Shown piece after piece: positions 1-7,735 of a stretch of DNA of 64,000 bases. The notes below the pieces were generated by a model, which had not been told where the DNA came from, made no database searches, and saw only the letters and a program-made list of their open reading frames with translations. Origin of the DNA: Nostoc sp. FACHB-892 (GTDB lineage: Bacteria > Cyanobacteriota > Cyanobacteriia > Cyanobacteriales > Nostocaceae); assembly GCF_014698795.1 (NCBI RefSeq), contig NZ_JACJTR010000015.1:62001-126000 (forward strand), read 5' to 3'. How positions within the stretch are numbered: the stretch's first letter is position 1; each line of letters begins with the position of its first letter. Made by a program: the position numbers and the translations under genes.

Positions 1-49
1 AATTCCCAATTCCCAATTCCCAATTCCCAATTCCCAATTCCCAATTCCC
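1..49. repeat. Heptanucleotide tandem repeat (AATTCCC)
   Basis: Seven exact copies of AATTCCC run from the window edge to within 13 bases of the RND pump start codon. Such short tandem repeats are typical of filamentous cyanobacteria. No Shine-Dalgarno sequence is visible between the array and the ATG, so the array takes the place of the usual leader. It may extend upstream of the window. Confidence 0.9.
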
Positions 50-61
50 AATTTTTAAATT

Positions 62-3000
62 ATGTTTGTTGATTTCTTTATTAAGCGACCAATTTTTGCA
101 TCGGTCTGCGCGATCGTTATCCTTTTAGTAGGATTAATCAGTATTCCATCACTACCGATCGCCAGATTCCCAGAAATTAGTCCCACCCAAATCACTGTAA
201 CTTCCAACTATAGCGGAGCTAGTGCAGAAGTCGTAGAAAGCGGAGTGACAAATATCTTAGAAAGGCAAATCAACGGGGTTGAGGGACTAAGATATCTCAC
301 TTCCAGCAGCAGTAACGATGGTACTAGTACCATTACAGCCACCTTCGATCCATCGCGGGATAAAGATATTGCAGCTGTAGATGTGCAAAATCGTGTTTCT
401 GTTGCCCAACCACAACTACCAGACTCTGTGCAACGCACGGGAGTGCGAGTATCGAAAGAATCTAGTAACATCCTTTTAGCGATTGGTTTATTTGCTGAAA
501 ATAAAGAGTACGACAATACATTCTTAAGTAACTATGCCGACCTTTACTTAGCAGATGCCTTAAAAAGAGTCAAAGGTGTAAGCAACGTTCAAATTTTTGG
601 CGAACGCCGCTATGCAATGCGCCTGTGGCTAGATCCAACTCGCCTTGCCAATCGGGGGCTAACAACTCAGGATGTAGCAAATGCTTTATCCGAACAAAAC
701 TTGCAAGTTGGTGCAGGGAGAATTGGACAAGAACCTGCTCCTGAAGGACAAAGGTATCAACTTGATGTACGTGCTGCTAGCCGATTAGCAGAACCAGCAG
801 AATTTGAAGAAATTGTCCTCAAAACTGGAGATAATGGCACATTAGTCAAGCTCAAAGATGTCGGTAGAGCAGAACTGGGTGCAGAAAACTACAGTTCATT
901 TCTACGATTTCGTGCTAATGATGCTGTCGGTTTAGGGATTTATCAGGTTCCTGGTAGTAATGCCTTGGATGTAGCTAAGGGAGTCAAAGCCGAAATTGCG
1001 CGATTGGCTCCAAGTTTTCCCCCAGGCATGAAATATCAGGTAGCTTTTGACACAACCATGTTTGTCGAAGAGTCGATGGCAGAAGTGCTTAAGAGCCTGA
1101 TTGAATCGGTGGTGCTGGTTGTAATTGTAATTTTTGTGTTTTTGCAGGACTGGCGAACTACTTTAATTCCCGCAATTAGTATTCCGCTTTCCTTTATTGG
1201 GATATTTGCCTTTGTTAAAGTTTTTAACTTTTCGATTAATAGTTTGACTTTGTTTGGTCTGACTTTAGCATCAGGGATGGTGGTAGATGATGCGATCATT
1301 GTAGTAGAGCAAATCAGCCGTTTTATTCAGGATAAAGGAATTAGTCCTCGCCAAGCCGCTAGTGAATCAATGAGGGAACTGTTTGGCGCGGTTATTGCCA
1401 CTTCACTAGTATTGATGGCGGTGTTCGTACCAGTGGCGTTCTTTCCGGGAACCACAGGCGCACTTTATCGGCAATTTGCGCTGACGATCGCTTTCTCCAT
1501 TGCGATTTCGACTTTTTTGGCTTTGACTCTGATACCTTCTTTGTGTGGAGTGTTGCTGCGTCAAGGACAAAGACCTTCAGGCTGGCTGGGTTGGATTTTT
1601 GGCCATATAAATCGATTTCTCGACTGGTTACAGCATAGTTATAAGCGATCGCTTACCTTTCTCGCACGCATCAAAGGTATTGTAATTGGGTTGTTTATTG
1701 TTTCTTTGGGAATGACTGCTTGGCTGTACATGACAGTACCGACAGCTTTTCTACCCGATGAAGACGAAGGTTACTTCATCACAATTATCCAAGGGCCGCA
1801 AGGGGTTTCGTTGCAATATACCAGCGATGTAATTGCACAGGTAGAAAAAGAAATTCTGCAAATTCCTGAAGTAGTGGGGACTTTTGCGATCGGAGGATTT
1901 GGTTTTAGTGGTAGTACAGCTAACAGTGGCATCATATTTACCACTTTAAAATCATGGGATGAGCGCTCAAAACCTGATCAATCAGTACAGGCGATTATTG
2001 GCAGCTTGCAAGGGAAGTTGTTGGCAATCCCAGAAGCCAGGGTTTTTCCTGTGAATCCGCCCCCAATTCAGGGTTTAGGTAACTTTGGCGGCTTCGTCTT
2101 TCAACTGCAAGACCGCAGAGGTAATAGTGGTTTAGAAAATCTAGTCCAGTCGATGGGTAAATTGCTGGGTCAAGCTAATCAAACACCTGGATTACAAGCT
2201 GTATTTAGTACCTTTGCCGCAGATACACCACAATTGCTTGTGGAAGTAGACCGCAATAAAGCTAAATCATTGCAAGTTTCTATAGATGATGTCTTCAGTA
2301 CTTTACAAACTGCTTTGGGATCGCAATATGTAAATGATTTCAATCTCCAGCAGCGCAATTACCGGGTGTATCTCCAGGCAGATCAACAGTTTCGTTCTAA
2401 CCCAAAAGATATTGGTAAACTATACGTTCGTTCTCAAAATAATCAAATGATTCCTTTGAGTAACTTAGTCACAGTTACTCCGACTGTGGGAGCGCAAACT
2501 ATCAATCACTACAATCTGTTCCGCTCAATTGAAATTAATGGTGCCGCCGCCCCTGGCTCTAGTTCGGGAGACGCAATTAAAGCAATGGAACAAGTTGCTA
2601 AAGAAGTTTTACCAGCAGGTTATGGCTATGAATGGTCAGGGACTGCATTAGAAGAAATAGATTCTGGTGGTTTAGCACCCCTGATCTTTGGATTAGGATT
2701 GGTATTTGTATTTTTGGTACTAGCTGCTCAATACGAAAACTACATTGACCCCTTTATCATTCTGTTATCAGTTCCCTTAGCTATTTTTGGAGCGCTTGTT
2801 GCTCAATCGTTACGGGGTTTTTCTAATGATGTTTACTGTCAAATTGGTCTAGTAATGTTGATTGGTTTGGCTAGCAAAAACGCTATTTTGATTGTGGAAT
2901 TTGCTAACCAATTGCGAGATCAAGGCCTTTCGATGACTAAAGCAGTAATTGAAGCTTCACAAGAACGGTTACGTCCAATTTTGATGACTGGCTTTTCTAC

Positions 3001-3253
3001 TCTTTTAGGAATTTTCCCCTTGGCTAATTCTACAGGTGCTGGTGCAGGTAGTCGCCAATCTTTGGGAACAGCAGTTTTTGGTGGAATGTTAATTGCGACT
3101 TTCTTGAGTTTGTTTGTAGTACCAATTTTGTATATCGTTATTAAGACGGCGACAGAGCGCTTTATCAAACCAAATCGGCTTCAACAATTGCAAACAGAAG
3201 GTATGTCATTGGATGGTAAAACTGTTGCATATTCAGCAAAAGCTGAGGATTAA
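62..3253 (+). CDS. RND efflux pump, HAE1 (AcrB-like) inner-membrane subunit
   Basis: This is a proton-driven exporter of the resistance-nodulation-division superfamily, the inner-membrane component of a tripartite drug or solvent pump. The 1063 residues match the family length. An N-terminal membrane helix at about residues 10-28 is followed by a large periplasmic porter domain, a central block of helices, a second porter domain and a C-terminal block of helices. The paired acidic residues of the proton relay are present as D409-D410 in GMVVDDAIIVVE, in membrane helix 4. The start is the first ATG after the repeat array, and MFVDFFIKRPIFA is a typical start for this family. The membrane fusion partner is probably upstream, outside the window. 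No TolC-type gene follows. The substrate cannot be told from sequence. Confidence 0.93.
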   Translation: MFVDFFIKRPIFASVCAIVILLVGLISIPSLPIARFPEISPTQITVTSNYSGASAEVVESGVTNILERQINGVEGLRYLTSSSSNDGTSTITATFDPSRDKDIAAVDVQNRVSVAQPQLPDSVQRTGVRVSKESSNILLAIGLFAENKEYDNTFLSNYADLYLADALKRVKGVSNVQIFGERRYAMRLWLDPTRLANRGLTTQDVANALSEQNLQVGAGRIGQEPAPEGQRYQLDVRAASRLAEPAEFEEIVLKTGDNGTLVKLKDVGRAELGAENYSSFLRFRANDAVGLGIYQVPGSNALDVAKGVKAEIARLAPSFPPGMKYQVAFDTTMFVEESMAEVLKSLIESVVLVVIVIFVFLQDWRTTLIPAISIPLSFIGIFAFVKVFNFSINSLTLFGLTLASGMVVDDAIIVVEQISRFIQDKGISPRQAASESMRELFGAVIATSLVLMAVFVPVAFFPGTTGALYRQFALTIAFSIAISTFLALTLIPSLCGVLLRQGQRPSGWLGWIFGHINRFLDWLQHSYKRSLTFLARIKGIVIGLFIVSLGMTAWLYMTVPTAFLPDEDEGYFITIIQGPQGVSLQYTSDVIAQVEKEILQIPEVVGTFAIGGFGFSGSTANSGIIFTTLKSWDERSKPDQSVQAIIGSLQGKLLAIPEARVFPVNPPPIQGLGNFGGFVFQLQDRRGNSGLENLVQSMGKLLGQANQTPGLQAVFSTFAADTPQLLVEVDRNKAKSLQVSIDDVFSTLQTALGSQYVNDFNLQQRNYRVYLQADQQFRSNPKDIGKLYVRSQNNQMIPLSNLVTVTPTVGAQTINHYNLFRSIEINGAAAPGSSSGDAIKAMEQVAKEVLPAGYGYEWSGTALEEIDSGGLAPLIFGLGLVFVFLVLAAQYENYIDPFIILLSVPLAIFGALVAQSLRGFSNDVYCQIGLVMLIGLASKNAILIVEFANQLRDQGLSMTKAVIEASQERLRPILMTGFSTLLGIFPLANSTGAGAGSRQSLGTAVFGGMLIATFLSLFVVPILYIVIKTATERFIKPNRLQQLQTEGMSLDGKTVAYSAKAED

Positions 3254-3322
3254 TTCGTAATTTGTAATTAATTGTTCTCTGCCGTTTAGATACAGTTCGG
3301 TTAGCTTGTTTATCGAACGAAG

Positions 3323-3360
3323 ATCCCCCCAACCCCCCTTAAAAAAGGGGGATATTTTTT
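3323..3360 (+). terminator. Hairpin with T-run after the RND gene
   Basis: ATCCCCC (3323-3329) pairs with GGGGGAT (3347-3353), and the stem is followed by a run of T. It lies 70 bases after the RND stop codon and fits a rho-independent terminator. Very similar C-rich/G-rich hairpins recur in Nostoc intergenic DNA, so it may equally be an interspersed repeat. The rest of the 3254-3599 gap shows nothing else that I recognise. Confidence 0.55.
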
Positions 3361-3599
3361 ACTATTTATTACCGTTAACAAAGTTTTAGGGATATGTGCA
3401 GCATTATGCGATGATGCTGAGACTGCATACGGGACACTGGAATCATGCGAATGTTCTTGTATTAAGTTTACGTGCGACTACAGTAACGATCGCAAACAAG
3501 AGGTCTATATTTTAACAAACCGCAGAAAAGCCAGTGCGCCCTTGCGGTTCCCCGACTTGTAGCAACTGGCGCGACACAGAGAAAAGAGAGAAAAGTAGT

Positions 3600-5513
3600 T
3601 TATTTCAGCAATCTTAGACCACTGAGGGTAACCAATACTGTAGAACCTTCATGTCCAATCACGCCGATGGGTAGATTAATATTTCCTAGAAAGTTGCCCA
3701 CCAAAAGCAACATAATGAAACCCAACGCTACGACTATATTCTGTTTTACTATGGCTTGCGATCGCCTACCCAAATGCATCGCCACGGCAATTTTTTCTAA
3801 CTTGTCTGCCATCAGTACTATATCTGCGGTTTCTAATGCCACATCGCTACCAGACACACCCATCGCTATACCTACAGATGCTTGCGCTAGGGCTGGTGCA
3901 TCATTAATCCCATCGCCTACCATTGCGACAGTTTGATATTCTTGCTGTAGACGGCGGATAACATCTAGTTTATCTTCTGGTAAAAGTTGAGCATATACCC
4001 GATCAATTCCTACTGCTTTAGCAACACTGTGAGCAGTTTCCTGATTATCCCCAGTTAACATGACAATTTGTTCAATTCCCAGTTGCTTTAAACGGGTAAT
4101 GGTTGCGGCTGCTTGCGATCTTACTTCATCTGCGATCGCAATTACACCCATCACCTCTGCTATATTTCCCTGTGCTACCCAAACGACAGTTTTACCTTCT
4201 TGCTCTAAAGATTGAGCCATTTTTCGTAATTCTTCAGGTAAATTTGTAACATACTGTTGCACAAAAATGGCATTGCCGACAATTACCTGTTGTTCTTGAG
4301 CAATTCCCACAATTCCTTGTCCAGGTATGGCTTGTACTTGGATTGCACCAACTACATCTAGATCACCAGCCGCCTGCACAATTGCCCTACCAATGGGATG
4401 TTCTGAATATGATTCTACACTAGCTGCGGCTTTTAATACATCTTGTTGAGTGTATTCACTAACTACAATTACTTGGAATACCTGCACCTGCCCTGTTGTC
4501 AGAGTACCAGTTTTATCAAATGCGATCGCTCGAACTTTGCCAATCTTCTCTAACTGCGCCCCATTCTTAAACAAAATCCCCTGTCTTGCACCATTCGCGA
4601 TTCCCGAAAGCAGCGTAGGCATTATTGCAGCCATCAGCGCACAGGGAGAAGCTACCACCAGGAAAGTAAGCGCTCGATAAATGGTAGTTTCCCAATCCCA
4701 ATCCCAAAGAAATGGCGGTAAAGTTGCCAGCAATATCCCCGCTACTACAATGACTTTGGCATATCCTTTTTCAAAGCGATCAATAAACTCTTGCGAAGGT
4801 GGTGCTTCTGTCTGCGCCTGTTCTACCAAGCGAATCACACGCTGAATTAAACTGCTTTGGGCTGGTTTGTGTACCTTAATCTGCAATGCACCATAGCCGT
4901 TGAGTGTGCCGGCAAATACTTCTGCGCCCACTGTTTTCTCTATAGGTAAAGACTCGCCTGTGATTGCAGCTTGATTGAGAGTGCTGTAACCAGATAAAAT
5001 TATCCCATCAGTAGGAATTAGCTCTCCAGGTTTGACGATAATCTCATCACCGACTTTTAGCTGACTGATAGGAATTTCCTCTTCCTTTCCTTGAAGTAAA
5101 ACCCTTGCTGTATCTGGTGTCAGGCTCATCAAACTTTTGATACTCCGCTCAGTTCGCGCCATTGCATAGCCTTCTAGTGCGCCACTGATAGCAAAGATCA
5201 GAATCAAAATTGCCCCATCAATAATTAGATGATATTCTCTTCGCCATAAGCCGAGGCTAGCAGCACCAATAGCCGCCACAATCATCAGCAAATCTACATC
5301 GAGTTCTTTTTCTTTGAAGAGGGTAGTTAATCCCTCCCGCGCACTTTCGTAACCACCGATTACATAAGCAGCTGGTAGCAGTAGCAACGCCAATCCCAAC
5401 CAACCGAGATGTAAGGCGAACCATCCGAGAAATAACAGTAAGCCACACAAAAGGGCTGCTACGGTATCTGCGTGTTCTCTGGTGAATTGGCCCAAACGTT
5501 GGGGGTAGAGCAT
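3600..5513 (-). CDS. coaT: Cobalt-exporting P1B-4-type ATPase CoaT
   Basis: This is an ATP-driven heavy-metal exporter in the cytoplasmic membrane. The phosphorylation site is D333 in DKTGTLT, and MVGDGINDAPAL is the hinge motif. The membrane metal site reads SPC (S289-P290-C291) rather than CPC, and HEGST with H621 lies in the last helix. Both are marks of the P1B-4 subgroup, which moves cobalt and sometimes other divalent metals. There is no N-terminal metal-binding domain, as is usual for this subgroup. At 637 residues it is close to Synechocystis CoaT. The nearby coaR-type regulator and the dyad upstream support cobalt as substrate. No strong ribosome-binding site is visible before the ATG. 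Confidence 0.9.
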   Translation of the reverse strand: MLYPQRLGQFTREHADTVAALLCGLLLFLGWFALHLGWLGLALLLLPAAYVIGGYESAREGLTTLFKEKELDVDLLMIVAAIGAASLGLWRREYHLIIDGAILILIFAISGALEGYAMARTERSIKSLMSLTPDTARVLLQGKEEEIPISQLKVGDEIIVKPGELIPTDGIILSGYSTLNQAAITGESLPIEKTVGAEVFAGTLNGYGALQIKVHKPAQSSLIQRVIRLVEQAQTEAPPSQEFIDRFEKGYAKVIVVAGILLATLPPFLWDWDWETTIYRALTFLVVASPCALMAAIMPTLLSGIANGARQGILFKNGAQLEKIGKVRAIAFDKTGTLTTGQVQVFQVIVVSEYTQQDVLKAAASVESYSEHPIGRAIVQAAGDLDVVGAIQVQAIPGQGIVGIAQEQQVIVGNAIFVQQYVTNLPEELRKMAQSLEQEGKTVVWVAQGNIAEVMGVIAIADEVRSQAAATITRLKQLGIEQIVMLTGDNQETAHSVAKAVGIDRVYAQLLPEDKLDVIRRLQQEYQTVAMVGDGINDAPALAQASVGIAMGVSGSDVALETADIVLMADKLEKIAVAMHLGRRSQAIVKQNIVVALGFIMLLLVGNFLGNINLPIGVIGHEGSTVLVTLSGLRLLK

Positions 5514-5548
5514 GAGAGGTGATTTTACAGGGACCCTCTTACGTTAAA

Positions 5549-5574
5549 CCTTGACATTAATGTTAATGTCAAGG
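5549..5574. promoter_or_regulatory. Probable CoaR operator (26-bp dyad)
   Basis: Arms CCTTGACATTAA and TTAATGTCAAGG form a perfect 12-bp inverted repeat around a 2-base centre. The dyad lies between coaT (minus) and the DUF4325/coaR side (plus). MerR-family proteins bind such dyads inside promoters with over-long spacers. CoaR is the only MerR-type regulator in the window, so it is the likely ligand; binding itself is inferred. Confidence 0.75.
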
Positions 5575-5582
5575 TTTATAAT
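5551..5582 (+). promoter_or_regulatory. MerR-type promoter with 20-bp spacer reading towards coaR
   Basis: TTGACA (5551-5556) and TATAAT (5577-5582) are separated by exactly 20 bp, the stretched spacing of MerR-activated promoters, and the spacer holds the dyad. On the other strand TTGACA (5572-5567) with TAACGT (5546-5541) is also spaced 20 bp and points to coaT, but with a poorer -10. The operator could therefore serve both directions. Confidence 0.65.
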
Positions 5583-5626
5583 GATTTTGAAACGCAGAGT
5601 GGGTAGGTTTGCAGAGTGATTTTCTA

Positions 5627-5974
5627 ATGGCACACAAAATTTTTGATCTTGTCGGAAAATACGCCATCAGCGCTGAGAATGGGCAGAAGGTATATGACCA
5701 AATTCATCCAGTTATGCTTGCTGGCAACCCTGTAGAATTAGATTTTACTGGAGTTCAGGCTTTTGCTTCTCCTTTTTTCAATTTTGCGATCGGTCATCTC
5801 TTGAAGGATATTCCAGCAGATAACCTTAATCGGCTGGTTGAATTCACAGCTATAAGTTCTGAGGGGTGGAATGTTCTTGAGCGTGTAATTACCAATGCGA
5901 AGCATTACTATTCCGACGAGCAATTTCGTAATGCGGTTGATGCAGCGATCGCAGATCAGGCTGCAACTTTTTAA
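5627..5974 (+). CDS. STAS-like domain protein (DUF4325)
   Basis: This is a 115-residue protein with the DUF4325 pattern: a strand and loop reading VELDFTGVQAFASPFFN at about residues 35-51, then a helix with FAIGHLLKD. DUF4325 proteins are STAS-like and are often encoded beside small PIN-like or other toxin-type genes. The next gene here is a broken PIN-like frame starting 4 bases after this stop codon. The ATG at 5627 is preferred over an in-frame TTG at 5609, because AGAG lies at a fair distance before it. The gene sits between coaT and coaR, which are usually direct neighbours, so it probably arrived by insertion. A role in cobalt handling is not supported. Confidence 0.7.
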   Translation: MAHKIFDLVGKYAISAENGQKVYDQIHPVMLAGNPVELDFTGVQAFASPFFNFAIGHLLKDIPADNLNRLVEFTAISSEGWNVLERVITNAKHYYSDEQFRNAVDAAIADQAATF

Positions 5975-5977
5975 AGC

Positions 5978-6139
5978 ATGGTGGTCAACCTTAGAATTCA
6001 AGCTGATATCATCGACATTAAAACTGATAATCCCAAGCAGGGTGATATTTTCCTTTTAGATACAAACGTCTAGTTTTGCCAGACTTATACAAATGCTGCT
6101 TTTGGTACTAAAACCTCCAAATTCAGCAAGTTTAACTAA
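5978..6139 (+). pseudogene. Remnant of a PIN-like domain gene
   Basis: An ATG 4 bases after the DUF4325 stop opens a frame reading MVVNLRIQADIIDI and then FLLDTNV, followed by TAG at 6071-6073. Past the stop the frame continues FCQTYTNAAFG to TAA at 6137-6139. FLLDTNV followed by an aromatic residue is the opening of a PIN-like fold with its first catalytic aspartate, so the TAG plausibly replaced a Trp codon. The remaining hundred or so residues expected of such a protein are absent. I read this as a dead partner of the DUF4325 gene. Confidence 0.6.
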
Positions 6140-6241
6140 GCTAGATTAAAAGCGTAGGCACGCAGTCGCTTGTCGTCAGACATCGCCTTTTCTAAACGCT
6201 CCCTCCACAATAAATAATTAACCTTTATTAAGACGTAACTC

Positions 6242-7378
6242 GTGGAAATCAAAAGTAGCGATCTGACAATTAAGCAGTTAACGCACTTGGTAGGCGGCGG
6301 TTTAACTCCGCGGATGGTGCGACATTACCATCAATTGGGACTGTTACCGCAACCAGTGCGATCGCACAGCAATTACCGTCTCTACACCAAAAAAGATGTT
6401 CTCAGGTTGCAACGGATTGTAGCACTGAAGCAGCAAGGGTTTCAGCTAAATCATATCCGCAATATTTTGGAAGTGGAACCAGAAGCGGATACAACTACAA
6501 ATCTGATGGCGCAACTTCAGCAGCAATATCGGGCGGTGATGCAACAAATTTCTCAACTGCGACAAACGGCATCAGCATTAGAAGGATTATTGGGGCGCGA
6601 TCGCCATTGTCAAATTATGCAGGCGGAGGTTTTAGCACAACTTAAGTTACTCGATGTCGAAACTCAAGCTGGATTGGGGGGATTGGAAAATCTTTGGAGT
6701 GGTTTGGATGCAGAAATTCATACGCACTCGGAAGCTTTTTCAGAATCGCTACAACGCTTACTACCTGATTTGTCTCACCGTTCGGAAATTGAACAACACT
6801 TAATTTCTCAATTGGTTTTGGCTTGTGGCGATGTCAGTTTGGTGTCCTTTATCAAGTTGAGCCGAGGTGCGATCGCAGCTAGTCGAGAAGCCTTATCTTC
6901 AAGCTGTCAAATCGTTGTCGATACTCAAACGGTTGCGGCTGCTTTGGATCAAACTCGATTACTTCACTTGGGATGCCACATTGAAACCTTGATTGATAAT
7001 CCTCACATTACTACTGCCACAGAAGCAGAAGTTGCTTTTTGGCAGCATCGAGAATGGCGAGAAAAATTGCTGCAAGTTAGTCAGGGTTGCGTGTTGGTAG
7101 TTGGTTATGCTCCCTCAGTCCTTGTAGAAGTTTGTGAAGCGATAACCAATCAAAAAATTCAGCCTGCATTAGTAATCGGAATGCCCATTGGCTTTAGCCA
7201 TGCTCCCGCAGCCAAGCGACAACTGATGCAACAAGAGATACCTTTTATTACAGTCGCAGGGACTTTGGGAGGTGGCGCTTTAGCTGCTACTGCCTTAAAT
7301 GCCTTGGTAGAGTCACTGATTGATAAGCCAGATTGTCATTGTTATCTCAAAAATGTAGTAAATTCTGGTGAATGCTGA
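6242..7378 (+). CDS. coaR: Cobalt-responsive MerR-family regulator CoaR with CobH-like domain
   Basis: Residues 8-75 form a MerR winged-helix DNA-binding domain (GLTPRMVRHYHQLGLLPQP, then NYRLY). A helical linker at about 80-115 follows, and residues 150-360 resemble precorrin-8X methylmutase (CobH/CbiC). The C-terminus carries Cys-His-Cys (C365-H366-C367) and a last-residue C378. This unusual fusion is the architecture of Synechocystis CoaR, which activates coaT when cobalt is high; the C-terminal Cys-His-Cys is known there to be needed for sensing. The start is a GTG. The gene diverges from coaT with a DUF4325 gene in between. It could be transcribed from the dyad promoter at 5551 or from a nearer promoter. 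Confidence 0.9.
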   Translation: MEIKSSDLTIKQLTHLVGGGLTPRMVRHYHQLGLLPQPVRSHSNYRLYTKKDVLRLQRIVALKQQGFQLNHIRNILEVEPEADTTTNLMAQLQQQYRAVMQQISQLRQTASALEGLLGRDRHCQIMQAEVLAQLKLLDVETQAGLGGLENLWSGLDAEIHTHSEAFSESLQRLLPDLSHRSEIEQHLISQLVLACGDVSLVSFIKLSRGAIAASREALSSSCQIVVDTQTVAAALDQTRLLHLGCHIETLIDNPHITTATEAEVAFWQHREWREKLLQVSQGCVLVVGYAPSVLVEVCEAITNQKIQPALVIGMPIGFSHAPAAKRQLMQQEIPFITVAGTLGGGALAATALNALVESLIDKPDCHCYLKNVVNSGEC

Positions 7379-7735
7379 AAAATTAGTACTCAGTACTCAG
7401 CACTACTGAAAATAATATTGTTAAATAATATTGAATTTGCTACACTTTACCAGTTTTAGTAATTCAATAATTCATAATTGTGGCCATAAGGTACAAACTT
7501 GGTATAAGTTGCAATATAAATTAGAACATTTTATAGTAAACAGACTCTAGCAATCAGAGTATAAATTATCATGCTATACAAGCTATTTGAAAGTATAGAT
7601 CGATACAAGTGCATTGAAGAAACTTAGAAGTAAAGATAACTCAGATGTATAATTAGCGCGTCTCCTCCATAATCCTTAAAAAGATCGCTATTTAGGATTG
7701 GCAGGCTTTCTATTTTTTACTTTAATAAGGGGCTT
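7379..7735. other. Intergenic region without recognisable gene
   Basis: This AT-rich stretch separates coaR from the DUF4912 fusion gene. It holds a short repeat of ACTCAGTACTCAGCACT after coaR. A Shine-Dalgarno-like AAGGGG (7728-7733) lies just before the next ATG. I see no RNA gene or open frame worth calling. Confidence 0.6.

Noticed and set aside
3600..5513. Zinc or cadmium exporter (ZiaA/CadA type)
   Set aside because: The membrane motif is SPC with HEGST rather than CPC, there is no N-terminal metal-binding domain, and a CoaR-type regulator is nearby.
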